Shown: positions 1-9,321 of the stretch, piece after piece
How the letters are laid out: every line of letters starts with the position of its first letter
Numbering within the stretch: the first letter of the stretch is position 1
NCBI RefSeq assembly: GCF_001699815.1
Contig: NZ_MCGB01000025.1
Span: 62,001-126,000, forward strand
Reading direction: 5' to 3'
Source: Ralstonia pickettii
GTDB taxonomy: Bacteria > Pseudomonadota > Gammaproteobacteria > Burkholderiales > Burkholderiaceae
DNA length: 64,000 nucleotides
The notes under the pieces: generated by a model
The model's database searches: none
What the model saw: the letters and a program-made list of their open reading frames with translations, nothing else
What the model was told of the DNA's origin: nothing
Position numbers and translations under genes: made by a program

Positions 1-1
1 G

Positions 2-295
2 CGCGCGTCCGAGGCGGTCGGCCATGAAGCACCTGCGACGGCCGACGTAGCCGAGAGTGCGTTGGCGGATCCGGTTGAGGCGGGCAGCAATGCTGACATC
101 CAGCGCGCGCAGGATCTCGGCGCGATTCGCGATCTGCTGCAAAGCCGTACGCGCAACCTGGCGCGCTATACCTGCCAGGAGTGCGGATTCCGTGCGCGCC
201 TGTTCTATTGGCAGTGCCCGGGCTGCAACCGCTGGGAAACGTATGCTCCGCGTCGTACCGAGACGCTCGGCGGCAGTGGCGGCGCCAGCATGTAA
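2..295 (+). CDS. lapB: LapB (YciM) C-terminal end, partial
   Basis: Only the last 97 codons are present; the gene begins upstream of the window. The visible end carries two CxxC pairs (CQEC and CPGC, in YTCQECGFRAR and YWQCPGCNRW). These are the rubredoxin-like zinc ribbon that ends LapB/YciM, the TPR protein that couples FtsH to LpxC turnover and so controls LPS synthesis at the inner membrane. The residues before it (about 1-60) are the end of the TPR region. The stop is followed after 66 bp by ugd, and the next three genes also serve surface polysaccharide or LPS, which supports the call. The identification rests on the zinc-ribbon end and context, since the TPR part is outside the window. 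Confidence 0.85.
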   Translation, partial: RASEAVGHEAPATADVAESALADPVEAGSNADIQRAQDLGAIRDLLQSRTRNLARYTCQECGFRARLFYWQCPGCNRWETYAPRRTETLGGSGGASM

Positions 296-361
296 TTCAG
301 TCCGGCGCGGCAGGTGTGTGCAACGGCCGCGCTGGCGCTTTTTCAATCTTTAAGTGTTCGT

Positions 362-1726
362 ATGAAAATCACCATCATCGGTAGCGGTTATGTCGGACTA
401 GTCACCGGCGCATGTCTGGCGGAGCTGGGCAACGATGTGTTCTGTCTCGACGTCGACCAGAAGAAGATCGACCTGCTCAACGCCGGCGGCGTGCCCATCT
501 ACGAACCGGGACTGAAGGAGTTGATCGAGCGTAATCGCGCGGCCGGCCGCATCCAGTTTTCGACCGACGTGGCTGCCAGCGTGGCGCACGGCGACGTGCA
601 GTTCATCGCTGTGGGCACGCCGCCCGATGAAGACGGCTCGGCCGACCTGAAGTACGTGTTGGCGGCCGCCCGCAACATCGCCCAGCACATGACGGGCTTC
701 AAGGTGATTGTCGACAAATCGACGGTGCCGGTGGGAACGGGCGACAAGGTGCGCGCTGCAGTGGGTGAAGTGCTTGCTACGCGCGGCAAGTCTGACATCG
801 GCTTCTCGGTCGTGTCGAACCCCGAATTCCTGAAAGAAGGCGCCGCGGTGGACGACTTCATGCGCCCGGACCGCATCGTGCTTGGCACGTATGGCGATAA
901 CAATGGCCTGCGTGCCAAGGCCATCATGCGTACGCTTTACGCGCCGTTCAATCGCAACCATGAGCGCACGTTCTACATGGACGTGCGCTCCGCCGAATTC
1001 ACCAAGTACGCCGCCAATTCGATGCTGGCCACGCGCATCTCGTTCATGAACGAGATGGCCAATCTGGCCGACAAGGTGGGCGCGGACATTGAACTCGTTC
1101 GCCTGGGCATCGGTTCCGACCCGCGTATCGGCTACAGCTTCCTCTACGCCGGCACCGGCTACGGCGGGTCGTGTTTCCCGAAGGACGTGCAGGCGCTGGT
1201 GCGCACGGCGCAGGAGTACGGTCAGACGCTGCACGTGCTGGAAGCCGTTGAGGCCGTCAACGACAAGCAGAAGGAAGTGCTGGTCGGCAAGATCGAAGAC
1301 CGCATGGGTGCCGACCTGACCGGCCGCACGTTCGCCATCTGGGGTCTGGCGTTCAAGCCGAACACCGACGACATGCGCGAAGCACCGAGCCGCAACCTGA
1401 TTGCTGCGCTGCTGGCGCGTGGCGCGCGCGTGCAGGTGTATGACCCGGTTGCGATGGAAGAGGCCCGCCATGCGCTGGGGCTTGATCTTTCTTCGGAACA
1501 ACTGGAACGCGTGGCGTTCTGCGCCGGTCAGATGGACGCGCTTAAGGATGCCGACGCACTGGTCATCGTGACCGAGTGGAAGGCGTTCCGCAGCCCGGAC
1601 TTCAACGCCGTGAAGGCCCTGTTGAAGACGCCGATGGTGTTCGACGGCCGCAATCTGTTCGAGCCGCAAGCCATGCGCGATGCGGGCTTTGAATATCAGG
1701 CCATCGGGCGCTCCACCCAATCGTAA
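362..1726 (+). CDS. ugd: UDP-glucose 6-dehydrogenase
   Basis: This 454-residue protein oxidises UDP-glucose to UDP-glucuronate with two NAD+, giving a precursor for exopolysaccharide and LPS sugars in the cytoplasm. The N-terminal Rossmann motif [10 protein letters not shown] lies at residues 7-16. The catalytic cysteine is C271 in GGSCFPKD, and the central dimerisation helix contains the conserved [16 protein letters not shown] stretch. Length matches the family. An in-frame upstream ATG at 314 would add 16 residues ahead of the nucleotide-binding strand; I chose the ATG at 362 because family members begin directly with MKITIIG. It lies between lapB and hldA, in line with a cell-envelope role. 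Confidence 0.97.
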   Translation: MKITIIGSGYVGLVTGACLAELGNDVFCLDVDQKKIDLLNAGGVPIYEPGLKELIERNRAAGRIQFSTDVAASVAHGDVQFIAVGTPPDEDGSADLKYVLAAARNIAQHMTGFKVIVDKSTVPVGTGDKVRAAVGEVLATRGKSDIGFSVVSNPEFLKEGAAVDDFMRPDRIVLGTYGDNNGLRAKAIMRTLYAPFNRNHERTFYMDVRSAEFTKYAANSMLATRISFMNEMANLADKVGADIELVRLGIGSDPRIGYSFLYAGTGYGGSCFPKDVQALVRTAQEYGQTLHVLEAVEAVNDKQKEVLVGKIEDRMGADLTGRTFAIWGLAFKPNTDDMREAPSRNLIAALLARGARVQVYDPVAMEEARHALGLDLSSEQLERVAFCAGQMDALKDADALVIVTEWKAFRSPDFNAVKALLKTPMVFDGRNLFEPQAMRDAGFEYQAIGRSTQS

Positions 1727-1762
1727 TCACCGACCCACCGGCCGCTGCCGACGCCCAGACTC

Positions 1763-2695
1763 ATGACCACGCTCGCTTCCGAACAGATCCACGCCGCCCG
1801 TATCCTCGTGGTCGGCGACATGATGCTCGACCGCTACTGGTTTGGAGACGTCGATCGGATTTCGCCCGAAGCGCCGGTACCGGTCGTGCAGATCAAGCGC
1901 CAGGACGAACGTCTCGGCGGTGCCGCCAACGTGGCGCGCAACGTGGCGGCGCTCGGTGCGCAGGCAGCCATGCTCGGTGTGGTCGGCGACGACGAGCCGG
2001 GCCGCAGCATCGAAACGCTGCTCGGCGAAAGCCACGTCACCGGTCACCTGCATCGTGATCCGGCAGTCAACACGACGATCAAACTGCGCGTGCTGGCTCG
2101 TCAGCAGCAATTGATTCGCGTCGATTTCGAGAACGCGCCCACGCACGAAGTGCTGATGTCGGTGCTCGATCGTTTCGCCACGCTGGTGCCGCAGCACGAC
2201 GTGGTGGTGCTGTCGGACTACGGCAAGGGCGGTCTCACGCATGTCGGCAAGATGATTGAGGCGTCGCGCCAGGCAGGCCGCCGCGTGCTGGTCGACCCGA
2301 AGGGCGACGACTACTCGCGCTACAGGGGCGCCACCATGATCACGCCCAATCGCGCTGAAATGCGCCAGGTGGTGGGCTCGTGGAAGTCGGAGCAGGACCT
2401 GACCATCCGGGCACAGAATCTGCGCCGGGAGCTGCAGCTCGAAGCGTTGCTGCTCACACGCTCCGAAGAAGGCATGACGCTCTACACCGAGCACGAGGTG
2501 CTGCACGTGTCAGCGCAGGCGCGAGAGGTGTTCGACGTCTCGGGCGCGGGCGATACGGTGATCGCTACGCTGGCCACGCTGCTGGGCGCAGGCGCCAACA
2601 TCAAGGAAGCCGTGCAGTACGCGAATCGCGCAGGCGGCATCGTGGTCGGCAAGCTGGGCACGGCTGTCGTCACCCACGCAGAACTCTTCAACTGA
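1763..2695 (+). CDS. hldA: D-glycero-beta-D-manno-heptose-7-phosphate kinase (HldA/RfaE domain I)
   Basis: A 310-residue PfkB-family sugar kinase that phosphorylates heptose 7-phosphate at C1 in ADP-heptose synthesis for the LPS inner core. The PfkB signatures are visible: the GGAANVARN segment near residue 53 and DVSGAGDT near residue 260, whose Asp is the catalytic base. In E. coli the same activity is fused to an adenylyltransferase (HldE). Here the gene stops after the kinase domain, so the adenylyltransferase (HldC/RfaE2) must be encoded elsewhere. It is followed 18 bp later by hldD, the last enzyme of the same pathway, indicating a shared transcript. Confidence 0.95.
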   Translation: MTTLASEQIHAARILVVGDMMLDRYWFGDVDRISPEAPVPVVQIKRQDERLGGAANVARNVAALGAQAAMLGVVGDDEPGRSIETLLGESHVTGHLHRDPAVNTTIKLRVLARQQQLIRVDFENAPTHEVLMSVLDRFATLVPQHDVVVLSDYGKGGLTHVGKMIEASRQAGRRVLVDPKGDDYSRYRGATMITPNRAEMRQVVGSWKSEQDLTIRAQNLRRELQLEALLLTRSEEGMTLYTEHEVLHVSAQAREVFDVSGAGDTVIATLATLLGAGANIKEAVQYANRAGGIVVGKLGTAVVTHAELFN

Positions 2696-2713
2696 TCACC
2701 TGATCAACGGATC

Positions 2714-3709
2714 ATGACCATCATCGTCACTGGCGCGGCCGGCTTTATCGGCGCCAACATCGTCAAGGGCCTAAACGAGCGCGGCGAGACCGACATCATC
2801 GCCGTCGACAACCTCACGCGGGCCGACAAGTTCAAGAACATCGTCGACTGCCAGATCAGCGACTACCTGGACAAGACCGATTTTGTCGAACGCTTTGCGC
2901 GCGGCGAGTTCGGCAAGGTTCGCGCGATCTTCCATGAAGGCGCCTGCTCCGACACCATGGAGACCGATGGCCGCTACATGATGGACAACAATTACCGTTA
3001 CTCGCTGGCGGTGATGCGCGCGTGTCTGGACCAAGGCGTGCAGTTCCTCTATGCCTCGTCGGCAGCCACGTACGGCGCGTCGGAAACGTTCCGCGAAGAG
3101 CCCGAGTTCGAGCGGCCGCTGAACGTGTATGGCTACTCCAAGCTGCTGTTCGACCAAGTTGTGCGCCGTGTCATGCTGACCGCGCTGTCGCAGATCGTCG
3201 GCTTCCGCTACTTCAACGTCTACGGCCCGCGCGAGCAGCACAAAGGCCGCATGGCGTCGGTGGCGTTCCACAACTTCAACCAGTTCCGCTCGGAAGGTAC
3301 CGTCAAGCTGTTCGGCGAGTACAACGGCTACCCGCAAGGCGGCCAGATGCGCGATTTCGTGTCGGTGGAAGATGTGGTCAAGGTCAACCTCTTCTTCTTC
3401 GACAATCCGGACAAGTCGGGCATCTTCAATCTCGGCACGGGCCGCGCGCAGCCGTTCAACGACATCGCCACGACGGTGATGAACACGTTGCGCGGAGCCG
3501 AAGGCAAGCCGGCGCTTTCTACCGAGGAACTGGCTCAGGAAGGCCTGATCGAGTACGTGAAATTTCCCGATGCGTTGCGTGGCAAGTACCAGTGCTTCAC
3601 CCAGGCTGATCAATCGCGCCTGCGTGCGGCGGGCTACACGGCGCCGTTCCTCACGGTGCAGGAAGGTGTGGAGCGCTACTGCCAGTGGCTGTTGAAGCAA
3701 CCGGTCTGA
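2714..3709 (+). CDS. hldD: ADP-L-glycero-D-manno-heptose-6-epimerase
   Basis: A 331-residue extended short-chain dehydrogenase/reductase that inverts C6 of ADP-D,D-heptose to give the L,D form used by LPS heptosyltransferases. The NADP-binding motif [12 protein letters not shown] is at residues 6-17 and the catalytic YxxxK is Y139/K143 ([10 protein letters not shown]). The conserved [11 protein letters not shown] segment follows. Length is close to E. coli HldD (310) with a short C-terminal extension. It lies directly after hldA and ends the operon; a factor-independent terminator follows about 90 bp downstream. Confidence 0.97.
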   Translation: MTIIVTGAAGFIGANIVKGLNERGETDIIAVDNLTRADKFKNIVDCQISDYLDKTDFVERFARGEFGKVRAIFHEGACSDTMETDGRYMMDNNYRYSLAVMRACLDQGVQFLYASSAATYGASETFREEPEFERPLNVYGYSKLLFDQVVRRVMLTALSQIVGFRYFNVYGPREQHKGRMASVAFHNFNQFRSEGTVKLFGEYNGYPQGGQMRDFVSVEDVVKVNLFFFDNPDKSGIFNLGTGRAQPFNDIATTVMNTLRGAEGKPALSTEELAQEGLIEYVKFPDALRGKYQCFTQADQSRLRAAGYTAPFLTVQEGVERYCQWLLKQPV

Positions 3710-3795
3710 TCGCCCAGCGCTCCAACAATCAGACAGCGTGTGAATTTTTGTCCGTTCGCTGCGGCGTTGCCAGATCGCTCTTTAAGATGTGTCGA

Positions 3796-3822
3796 AACCG
3801 CCACCTCATGTGGCGGTTTTTT
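3796..3822 (+). terminator. Intrinsic terminator after hldD
   Basis: A perfect 7-bp stem CCGCCAC/GTGGCGG (extended by two A-T pairs) with a 5-nt loop is followed by six T residues. It closes the LPS operon just upstream of the comEA-like gene, so comEA either relies on read-through or has its own start point in the short gap. Confidence 0.85.
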
Positions 3823-3846
3823 CATCCCAACACCAAGGAGAAGCAC

Positions 3847-4170
3847 ATGTTGAAGAAGCTGTTGGCTGCTGCGTTGATGTCGCTGTCGATGCTGTCGGTC
3901 TCTTGGGCCGCCGTCGACGTGAATACCGCAGATCACGCTGCGCTAGAGACGCTATCCGGCATCGGCCCCAAGCGTTCCAAGTCGATCATTGAGGAGCGCA
4001 CCAAGAACGGTCCGTACAAGGACGCCGCCGACTTCAAGGCTCGCGTGTCCGGCATTGGCGGCAAGACGCTCGCCAAGCTGGAAAACGAGGGGCTGACGTT
4101 CGGAGCAGCAGCGCCTGCGCCGGCACCGGCCGCCGCCAAGAAGGACGGTAAGGACGCGAAGAAGAAGTAA
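3847..4170 (+). CDS. ComEA-like secreted helix-hairpin-helix protein
   Basis: A 107-residue protein with an N-terminal signal peptide (MLKKLLAAALMSLSMLSVSWA, cleavage expected after about residue 21). A short ComEA-type domain follows with two helix-hairpin-helix motifs (LSGIGPKRSKSII and VSGIGGKTLAKL). The tail is rich in Ala/Pro then Lys. The family binds double-stranded DNA in the periplasm or cell surface and in competent bacteria is part of DNA uptake. Start: the ATG at 3847 has AAGGAG six bases upstream; a longer in-frame start would run through the preceding terminator. No other competence genes are adjacent, so a role in transformation is inferred only from the family. Confidence 0.85.
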   Translation: MLKKLLAAALMSLSMLSVSWAAVDVNTADHAALETLSGIGPKRSKSIIEERTKNGPYKDAADFKARVSGIGGKTLAKLENEGLTFGAAAPAPAPAAAKKDGKDAKKK

Positions 4171-4192
4171 GCGCGCCGGTCATGCTGCCGAC

Positions 4193-4219
4193 AACGCCTC
4201 GCTCTGAGCGAGGCGTTTT
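4193..4219 (+). terminator. Intrinsic terminator after comEA-like gene
   Basis: An 11-bp perfect stem (AACGCCTCGCT/AGCGAGGCGTT) with a 3-nt loop runs into a T tract. It separates the ComEA-like gene from cysM. Confidence 0.9.
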
Positions 4220-4282
4220 GCCATGTGCGAGGGAGGGCTTTGGGCTGCATTACAATGGTCAAATTCCCGTCCCCCACGCATC

Positions 4283-5185
4283 ATGGCCTATCTCACGATC
4301 GAAGACACCATCGGCAACACGCCGCTGGTTCAGCTCCAGCGCATTCCCGGCGAAGGCAACGCGCGCCGCGGTAATGTCATCCTCGGCAAACTCGAAGGCA
4401 ACAACCCGGCCGGTTCGGTCAAGGATCGCCCTGCGCTGTCCATGATCAAGCACGCCGAAGCGCGCGGCCGCATCAAGCCGGGCGACACGCTGATCGAATC
4501 CACGTCGGGCAACACCGGCATTGCCCTGGCCATGGCCGCTGCGGTGCGTGGTTACAAGATGGTGCTGATCATGCCGGAAGACCTGTCGGTGGAGCGCCGC
4601 CAGAGCATGGCCGCTTACGGCGCTGAGATCATCCTCACCCCCGTCAAGGGCGGCATGGAATACGCGCGCGACCTGGCCGACGCGATGGAAAAGGAAGGCA
4701 AGGGCGTCATCCTCGATCAGTTTGCCAACCCGGACAACCCGCTTGCGCATTACGAGACCACCGGCCCCGAACTGTGGCGCGACACCGAAGGCCGCATCAC
4801 GCATTTCGTTTCGGCGATGGGTACGACGGGCACGATTACCGGTGTCTCGCGCTTTCTGAAAGAGAAGAACGCTGACATCCAGATCGTTGGCGCACAGCCG
4901 GAAGAAGGCTCGCGCATTCCGGGTATCCGGAAGTGGCCCGAAGCGTACATGCCGAAGATCTACGATCCGAAGTACATCGACCGCACCGAGGCGGTCAGCC
5001 AGTCCGACGCCGAGCACATGGCACGTCGAATGGCGCGTGAAGAGGGCATCTTCTGCGGGATCTCTGCCGCCGGTGCGTTGTGCGTGGCGCTGCGTGTGGC
5101 CGAGGAGGTCGAGAACGCGACGATCGCTTTCGTGGTGTGCGACCGGGGCGATCGTTACCTGTCGACGGGGGTCTTCCCCGCCTGA
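4283..5185 (+). CDS. cysM: Cysteine synthase B (O-acetylserine sulfhydrylase B)
   Basis: A 300-residue fold-type II PLP enzyme that makes cysteine from O-acetylserine and sulfide or thiosulfate. The PLP lysine is K47 in GSVKDRPA, the substrate loop TSGNTGIALA follows, and the phosphate-binding glycine loop is near ATMGTTGTITG-type residues (MGTTGTITG, about 177-185). Length fits CysM (about 300) rather than the longer CysK. The ATG at 4283 is chosen over an upstream in-frame start because MAYLTIEDTIGNTPLV is the usual N-terminus. A TACAAT box lies about 30 bp upstream. Transcribed alone between two terminators. Confidence 0.96.
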   Translation: MAYLTIEDTIGNTPLVQLQRIPGEGNARRGNVILGKLEGNNPAGSVKDRPALSMIKHAEARGRIKPGDTLIESTSGNTGIALAMAAAVRGYKMVLIMPEDLSVERRQSMAAYGAEIILTPVKGGMEYARDLADAMEKEGKGVILDQFANPDNPLAHYETTGPELWRDTEGRITHFVSAMGTTGTITGVSRFLKEKNADIQIVGAQPEEGSRIPGIRKWPEAYMPKIYDPKYIDRTEAVSQSDAEHMARRMAREEGIFCGISAAGALCVALRVAEEVENATIAFVVCDRGDRYLSTGVFPA

Positions 5186-5205
5186 CGGCTCGCCGCATCG
5201 CCATG

Positions 5206-5235
5206 AAAAAAGCGCAGCTTCGGCTGCGCTTTTTG
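5206..5235. terminator. Bidirectional terminator with UUCG loop (cysM / mltB)
   Basis: An 8-bp stem AGCGCAGC/GCTGCGCT closed by a TTCG tetraloop is flanked by an A tract on the left and a T tract on the right. It can terminate cysM on the plus strand and mltB on the minus strand. Confidence 0.92.
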
Positions 5236-5252
5236 TTTGTGTGGACGGCGGG

Positions 5253-6377
5253 TCAACCCTGCATCGCCTGCCGCACGGCCTGGCCCAACTCGTACACCGC
5301 GGCGGCATAGAAGAAGCTGCGGTTATAGCGTGTGAGCACGTAGAAGTTGCGCAGCCCCACGCGGTATTCCGTCGGTTGGCCGGGCGTGGGCAGATCGATC
5401 ATCAGCACTTCGGTTTCTTGCTCGCGCGCGGTATCCACACCCGGAGCCAATGCCAGACCAGCGCGTGTGAGCCTGGACAACGTCATGCCGGGATACGGCT
5501 GGCCATCTGCGGCGGCGGCCGCAATGCCCTGGCTGTCGGCATCGCCGGCAATGTTCCACATCACCGGGCGGTTTGGCTCCCAGCCGTGCATCTGCAGGAA
5601 GCGGGCAACGCTGCCGATGGCATCCACCGCGCTGTTGCGCAGGTCGATGTGGCCGTCGTGGTCGTAATCGATGGCGTATTCGCGGATGCTGGTCGGCATG
5701 AATTGCGGAATACCGACTGCGCCCGCGTACGAGCCCAGGACCGAGAACGTCTCCGTGCCCGTGTCACGGCACCAGAGCAGGAAGTCCTTGAGCTGGTTGC
5801 GGAACATCGTGCTGCGGTCTTCGCGGTTGGGCGTGTCGGGGTAGTCGAAGGCCAGCGTGGACAGCGCGTCCATTACGCGGAAGTTGCCCATGTCGCGGCC
5901 GTAGATGGTCTCCACGCCCAGGATGCCCACGATCACATCGGCCGGCACGCCGAATTCGTTCTCGGCGCGGCGCAGTGTGTCGCCGTATTGCTGCCAGAAC
6001 CGCACGCCGGCGCCGATGCGGATCGGCTCGATGAAGCGGCCGCGATAGGCCGTCCAGCTGCGACGCGCGGGCGTGGCCGGCGGCAGGATCAGGCGGGCCA
6101 CCGTGGCGGAATAGGCCGTGCCCGCAAACAGCGTTTCGAGCGATGTCCGGTCAAAGTTGTACTGCGCGACCAGCATGCCGATGAAGGCCTGCGTTTGCGG
6201 GTTGTTGCGATAACGATCGGGGTCGATCTCTTCTTCATGCACCGCGACGCGGCGCTTGGGCGATTTGGCGGTCTTCTTGGCAGCCAGCGAGAGCGCCGGG
6301 AAAGAGAGCGCGGAGAGCGCTGCGCCAGCCACCAGGGCGCGCAATACGGGACGTCGGGAAGAAGGCGATTGGCTCAT
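5253..6377 (-). CDS. mltB: Lytic murein transglycosylase B
   Basis: A 374-residue family 3 lytic transglycosylase that cleaves peptidoglycan with formation of 1,6-anhydro-muramyl ends. The catalytic glutamate is E156 in GVETIYGR, and the downstream GSYAGAVGIPQFMPTS segment is the family's substrate-cleft signature. The N-terminus is a hydrophobic export signal with SRRP before it and an AxA-like end near residue 33. There is no lipobox cysteine, so the protein appears soluble in the periplasm rather than a lipoprotein like E. coli MltB. It is convergent with cysM and shares its terminator. Confidence 0.94.
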   Translation of the reverse strand: MSQSPSSRRPVLRALVAGAALSALSFPALSLAAKKTAKSPKRRVAVHEEEIDPDRYRNNPQTQAFIGMLVAQYNFDRTSLETLFAGTAYSATVARLILPPATPARRSWTAYRGRFIEPIRIGAGVRFWQQYGDTLRRAENEFGVPADVIVGILGVETIYGRDMGNFRVMDALSTLAFDYPDTPNREDRSTMFRNQLKDFLLWCRDTGTETFSVLGSYAGAVGIPQFMPTSIREYAIDYDHDGHIDLRNSAVDAIGSVARFLQMHGWEPNRPVMWNIAGDADSQGIAAAAADGQPYPGMTLSRLTRAGLALAPGVDTAREQETEVLMIDLPTPGQPTEYRVGLRNFYVLTRYNRSFFYAAAVYELGQAVRQAMQG

Positions 6378-6508
6378 GGGGAGGCTTCATACGGGATCGG
6401 GGCATTGTAGCGGATGCGTCTGTTGGATCGTCCAGGGCACGCGGCGTTGTCGCACAGCCGTGCTAACGTAGCGGCTGGAGACACTGAAGCACACCGGATC
6501 ACAACAAC

Positions 6509-7432
6509 ATGGCGACCGGCCTCTATACGCATCCCGAATTCCTCCGGCACGAGATGGGACCGCACCATCCCGAATGTCCGGATCGCCTGCGCGCGATCGA
6601 AGACCAGCTCATCGCCAGCCGCATCGACGACCTGCTCGTTCCCTGCGAGGCGCCGCCCGCCACCGAGGCGCAGCTGTGCCGCGTCCATCGCGCCGAATAC
6701 GTGCGCGAACTGGTGGCCAGTGTGCCGATCGCCGGCTATATGCCGATTGATCCCGACACCTCGATGAACCCGCACACCTATATGGCTGCGGTGCTGGCCG
6801 CAGGTGCCGCGGTGGACGCCACCGACAAGGTCATCGCCGGCGAGCTGGAGAACGCCTTCTGCAGCGTGCGCCCACCGGGCCATCATGCGGAGCCGGGCCG
6901 TGCGATGGGCTTCTGCTTCTTCAACAACGTGGCCGTGGCCGCACGTCATGCGCTTGATCATCACGGCCTGCAGCGCGTGGCGATCGTCGACTTTGATGTG
7001 CACCATGGCAACGGCACCGAAGCGGCCTTCCGCGATGAGCCCCGCGTGCTGATGTGCAGCATCTTCCAGCACCCGTTCTATCCGTATTCCGGCACCGAGC
7101 CGGTGGCGGCCAACATGGTGAACATCCCGTTACCGGCGTACACCAATGGCCTGACCGTGCGGGAGGTGGTGGAAACCATCTGGCTGCCACGCCTGGAGGC
7201 GTTCCAGCCCGAGATGCTGTTCATCTCTGCGGGCTTCGATGCGCACCGCGAAGATGATCTGGGCCAGATGGGCTTGGTCGAGGCAGACTACACCTGGATC
7301 ACGCAGCAGCTCATGCAAGTGGCGCGCACGCACGCCAAGGGCCGCATCGTCAGTTGTCTTGAGGGCGGCTACAACCTCAGTGCGCTTGGCCGCAGCGTGG
7401 TGGCGCACGTCAAGGCGCTTGCCGAGCTTTAG
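6509..7432 (+). CDS. Histone-deacetylase-family amidohydrolase (class II type)
   Basis: A 307-residue member of the arginase/deacetylase superfamily, related to AcuC and acetylpolyamine amidohydrolases. These are zinc enzymes removing acetyl groups from lysine or polyamine substrates. All key pieces are visible: the active-site double histidine in PPGHHAEP (about residue 120), zinc ligands in DFDVHHGNGTE (about 163-173), the third ligand in GFDAH (about 244) and the LEGGYNL motif near the C-terminus. The zinc and catalytic residues look intact. It stands alone between mltB (opposite strand) and metN, so context does not tell the substrate. Confidence 0.9.
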   Translation: MATGLYTHPEFLRHEMGPHHPECPDRLRAIEDQLIASRIDDLLVPCEAPPATEAQLCRVHRAEYVRELVASVPIAGYMPIDPDTSMNPHTYMAAVLAAGAAVDATDKVIAGELENAFCSVRPPGHHAEPGRAMGFCFFNNVAVAARHALDHHGLQRVAIVDFDVHHGNGTEAAFRDEPRVLMCSIFQHPFYPYSGTEPVAANMVNIPLPAYTNGLTVREVVETIWLPRLEAFQPEMLFISAGFDAHREDDLGQMGLVEADYTWITQQLMQVARTHAKGRIVSCLEGGYNLSALGRSVVAHVKALAEL

Positions 7433-7551
7433 GCTATCAACGATGACGATTCATTGATGTCATTCGAAAAAGTAATAAAGACATCGTTAAAGAATCGTTC
7501 CTCGCATGTGGGGCCTGCCTTACACTAGCGCCTCATTCAAACAAAAAAGAG

Positions 7552-7585
7552 ACGGCAACGGCCTAAATGGGCGGTTGCCGTTTTT
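7552..7585 (+). terminator. Terminator-like hairpin in the metN leader (possible attenuator)
   Basis: An 8-bp perfect stem ACGGCAAC/GTTGCCGT followed by TTTTT sits 10 bp before the metN ATG. The preceding gene ends 120 bp upstream with no promoter-free path that would need a terminator here, and a possible TACACT box lies at 7521-7526. It therefore looks like a terminator inside the metN leader rather than one for the deacetylase gene, although the latter cannot be excluded. Confidence 0.6.
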
Positions 7586-7595
7586 GTCTGTACGC

Positions 7596-8645
7596 ATGAT
7601 CGAACTCAAGGGGATATCGCAGCACTTCCGGGGGGCGGGCGACCATGACGTCCACGCGCTGCGCGACGTCGACCTGACCATCAACCGCGGCGAGATTTTC
7701 GGCATCATCGGCCGCAGCGGCGCGGGCAAAAGCACGCTGGTCCGCGTCATCAATCTGCTGAACCGGCCCACCTCCGGCACCGTCACCGTGGCGGGGCAGG
7801 AGCTCACCGCACTGAATGCCGATGGGCTGCGCCAGGCGCGCCGCAAGATCGGCATGATCTTCCAGCACTTCAATTTGCTGTCGTCGCGCACCGTGTACGA
7901 CAACGTGGCGCTGCCGCTGGAGCTGGCCGGCACATCGCGCGAACGCATCCGCGAGATCGTGTTGCCGCTGCTGGAACTGGTGGGTCTGTCCGCACACAAG
8001 GATCGCTACCCCGCGCAGATTTCCGGTGGCCAGAAGCAGCGCGTTGGCATTGCCCGCGCGCTGGCGAGCCAGCCCGATGTGCTGCTCTCCGATGAGGCGA
8101 CTTCCGCGCTGGATCCGGAGACGACGCGCTCGATTCTCGACCTGCTGCGCAAGATCAACCGCGAACTCGGTCTGACCATCGTGCTGATCACGCACCAGAT
8201 GGAAGTCATCAAGCAGGTGTGCGATCGTGTGGCGGTGCTGGACGCCGGCCGTGTGGTCGAACTCGGCCGCGTCATCGATGTGTTCCTGCAACCCAAGCAT
8301 GACGTGACGCGCGCGCTCATCGGTGAGGTGATCTCGCAGGAGTTGCCGCCGTCCGTTCTGGCGCGCGTGGAAAGTCGCCTCACCGCGCGTGAGCAGGGTG
8401 GCCGTGACCACCTGTTCCGTTTGGCCTTTACCGGTGCAGGCGTGGACCAGCCGGTGCTGGCGCAGGCGATCCGCAACTATGGGCTCGACTTCAACATTCT
8501 CCATGGCCACATCGACGAGATTCAGGGCCAGGCGTTCGGCTCGCTGGCTATCCTGGCGTCGGGCGAAACCGCTGACATCAACAACGCGATGAACTTCCTG
8601 CGCGAGCAAGGCGTGGTGGTCGAGGAGATCAATCATGTGGTCTGA
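7596..8645 (+). CDS. metN: Methionine ABC transporter ATPase
   Basis: A 349-residue ATPase powering D/L-methionine import. Walker A is GRSGAGKST (about 39-47), the ABC signature is [15 protein letters not shown], and Walker B is [12 protein letters not shown]. The C-terminal third (about 265-349) is the ACT-like NIL domain that binds methionine and causes trans-inhibition in the family. An in-frame ATG at 7506 would add 30 residues encoded across the leader hairpin, so [11 protein letters not shown] at 7596 is chosen. The last 11 bp overlap metI. Confidence 0.97.
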   Translation: MIELKGISQHFRGAGDHDVHALRDVDLTINRGEIFGIIGRSGAGKSTLVRVINLLNRPTSGTVTVAGQELTALNADGLRQARRKIGMIFQHFNLLSSRTVYDNVALPLELAGTSRERIREIVLPLLELVGLSAHKDRYPAQISGGQKQRVGIARALASQPDVLLSDEATSALDPETTRSILDLLRKINRELGLTIVLITHQMEVIKQVCDRVAVLDAGRVVELGRVIDVFLQPKHDVTRALIGEVISQELPPSVLARVESRLTAREQGGRDHLFRLAFTGAGVDQPVLAQAIRNYGLDFNILHGHIDEIQGQAFGSLAILASGETADINNAMNFLREQGVVVEEINHVV

Positions 8646-9288
8646 CCTGACCGATCTGTTCCTGCCGGCTTTCTGGGAAACGCTGGCCATGGTGGGCGTG
8701 TCAGGCGGCATTGGCGCGCTGTTTGGCGTGCCGCTGGGCGTGCTGCTGTATCTGACGACCACGGGTGGCGTGCTGTCGGCACCGGTGTTCAACCGCGTGG
8801 CGGGCCTTGTCGTCAATGCCGTGCGCTCGGTGCCGTTCATCATTCTGCTGGTCGCCGTGATTCCGTTCACCCGCCTGCTGGCGGGCTCGTCCATTGGCAC
8901 CGCGGCGGCCATCGTGCCGCTGACGATTGCTGCGATTCCGTTTGTTGCACGTCTGGTTGAGACTGCGCTCCGCGAAGTGGATCGTGGCCTGATTGAAGCC
9001 GCGCAGTCCATGGGTGCGACGACCGGTCAGCTCGTCTACAAGGTGCTGCTGCCTGAAGCGATGCCGGGCATCCTCGCCGGCCTGACGATCACCTTCGTCA
9101 GCCTTGTCGGCTACTCGGCCATGGCCGGCACCATCGGCGGCGGCGGCTTGGGCGATCTGGGCATCCGCTATGGCTATCAACGTTACGAATCGGACATCAT
9201 GCTGGCGGTTGTCGTCATCCTGATCGTCTTTGTGCAGGCGGTGCAATCGACGGGCGATTGGCTCGTGCGCCGCCTGAGCCACCGTTAA
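8635..9288 (+). CDS. metI: Methionine ABC transporter permease
   Basis: A 217-residue inner-membrane permease with five predicted membrane segments. It carries the EAA coupling motif around residues 119-150 ([19 protein letters not shown]). It overlaps the end of metN by 11 bp, implying translational coupling, and metQ follows 33 bp downstream. The start ATG lies inside metN, and the N-terminus [19 protein letters not shown] is typical for MetI. Confidence 0.96.
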   Translation: MWSDLTDLFLPAFWETLAMVGVSGGIGALFGVPLGVLLYLTTTGGVLSAPVFNRVAGLVVNAVRSVPFIILLVAVIPFTRLLAGSSIGTAAAIVPLTIAAIPFVARLVETALREVDRGLIEAAQSMGATTGQLVYKVLLPEAMPGILAGLTITFVSLVGYSAMAGTIGGGGLGDLGIRYGYQRYESDIMLAVVVILIVFVQAVQSTGDWLVRRLSHR

Positions 9289-9321
9289 TCATTCAATCGA
9301 CAGACAGAACGAGGAAACACA

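Noticed and set aside
398-1720. Long open frame on the minus strand opposite ugd (440 codons)
   Set aside because: It is the reverse complement of a clear UDP-glucose dehydrogenase; high GC at third positions keeps the opposite frame open. Composition is His/Arg/Val-rich with no known fold.
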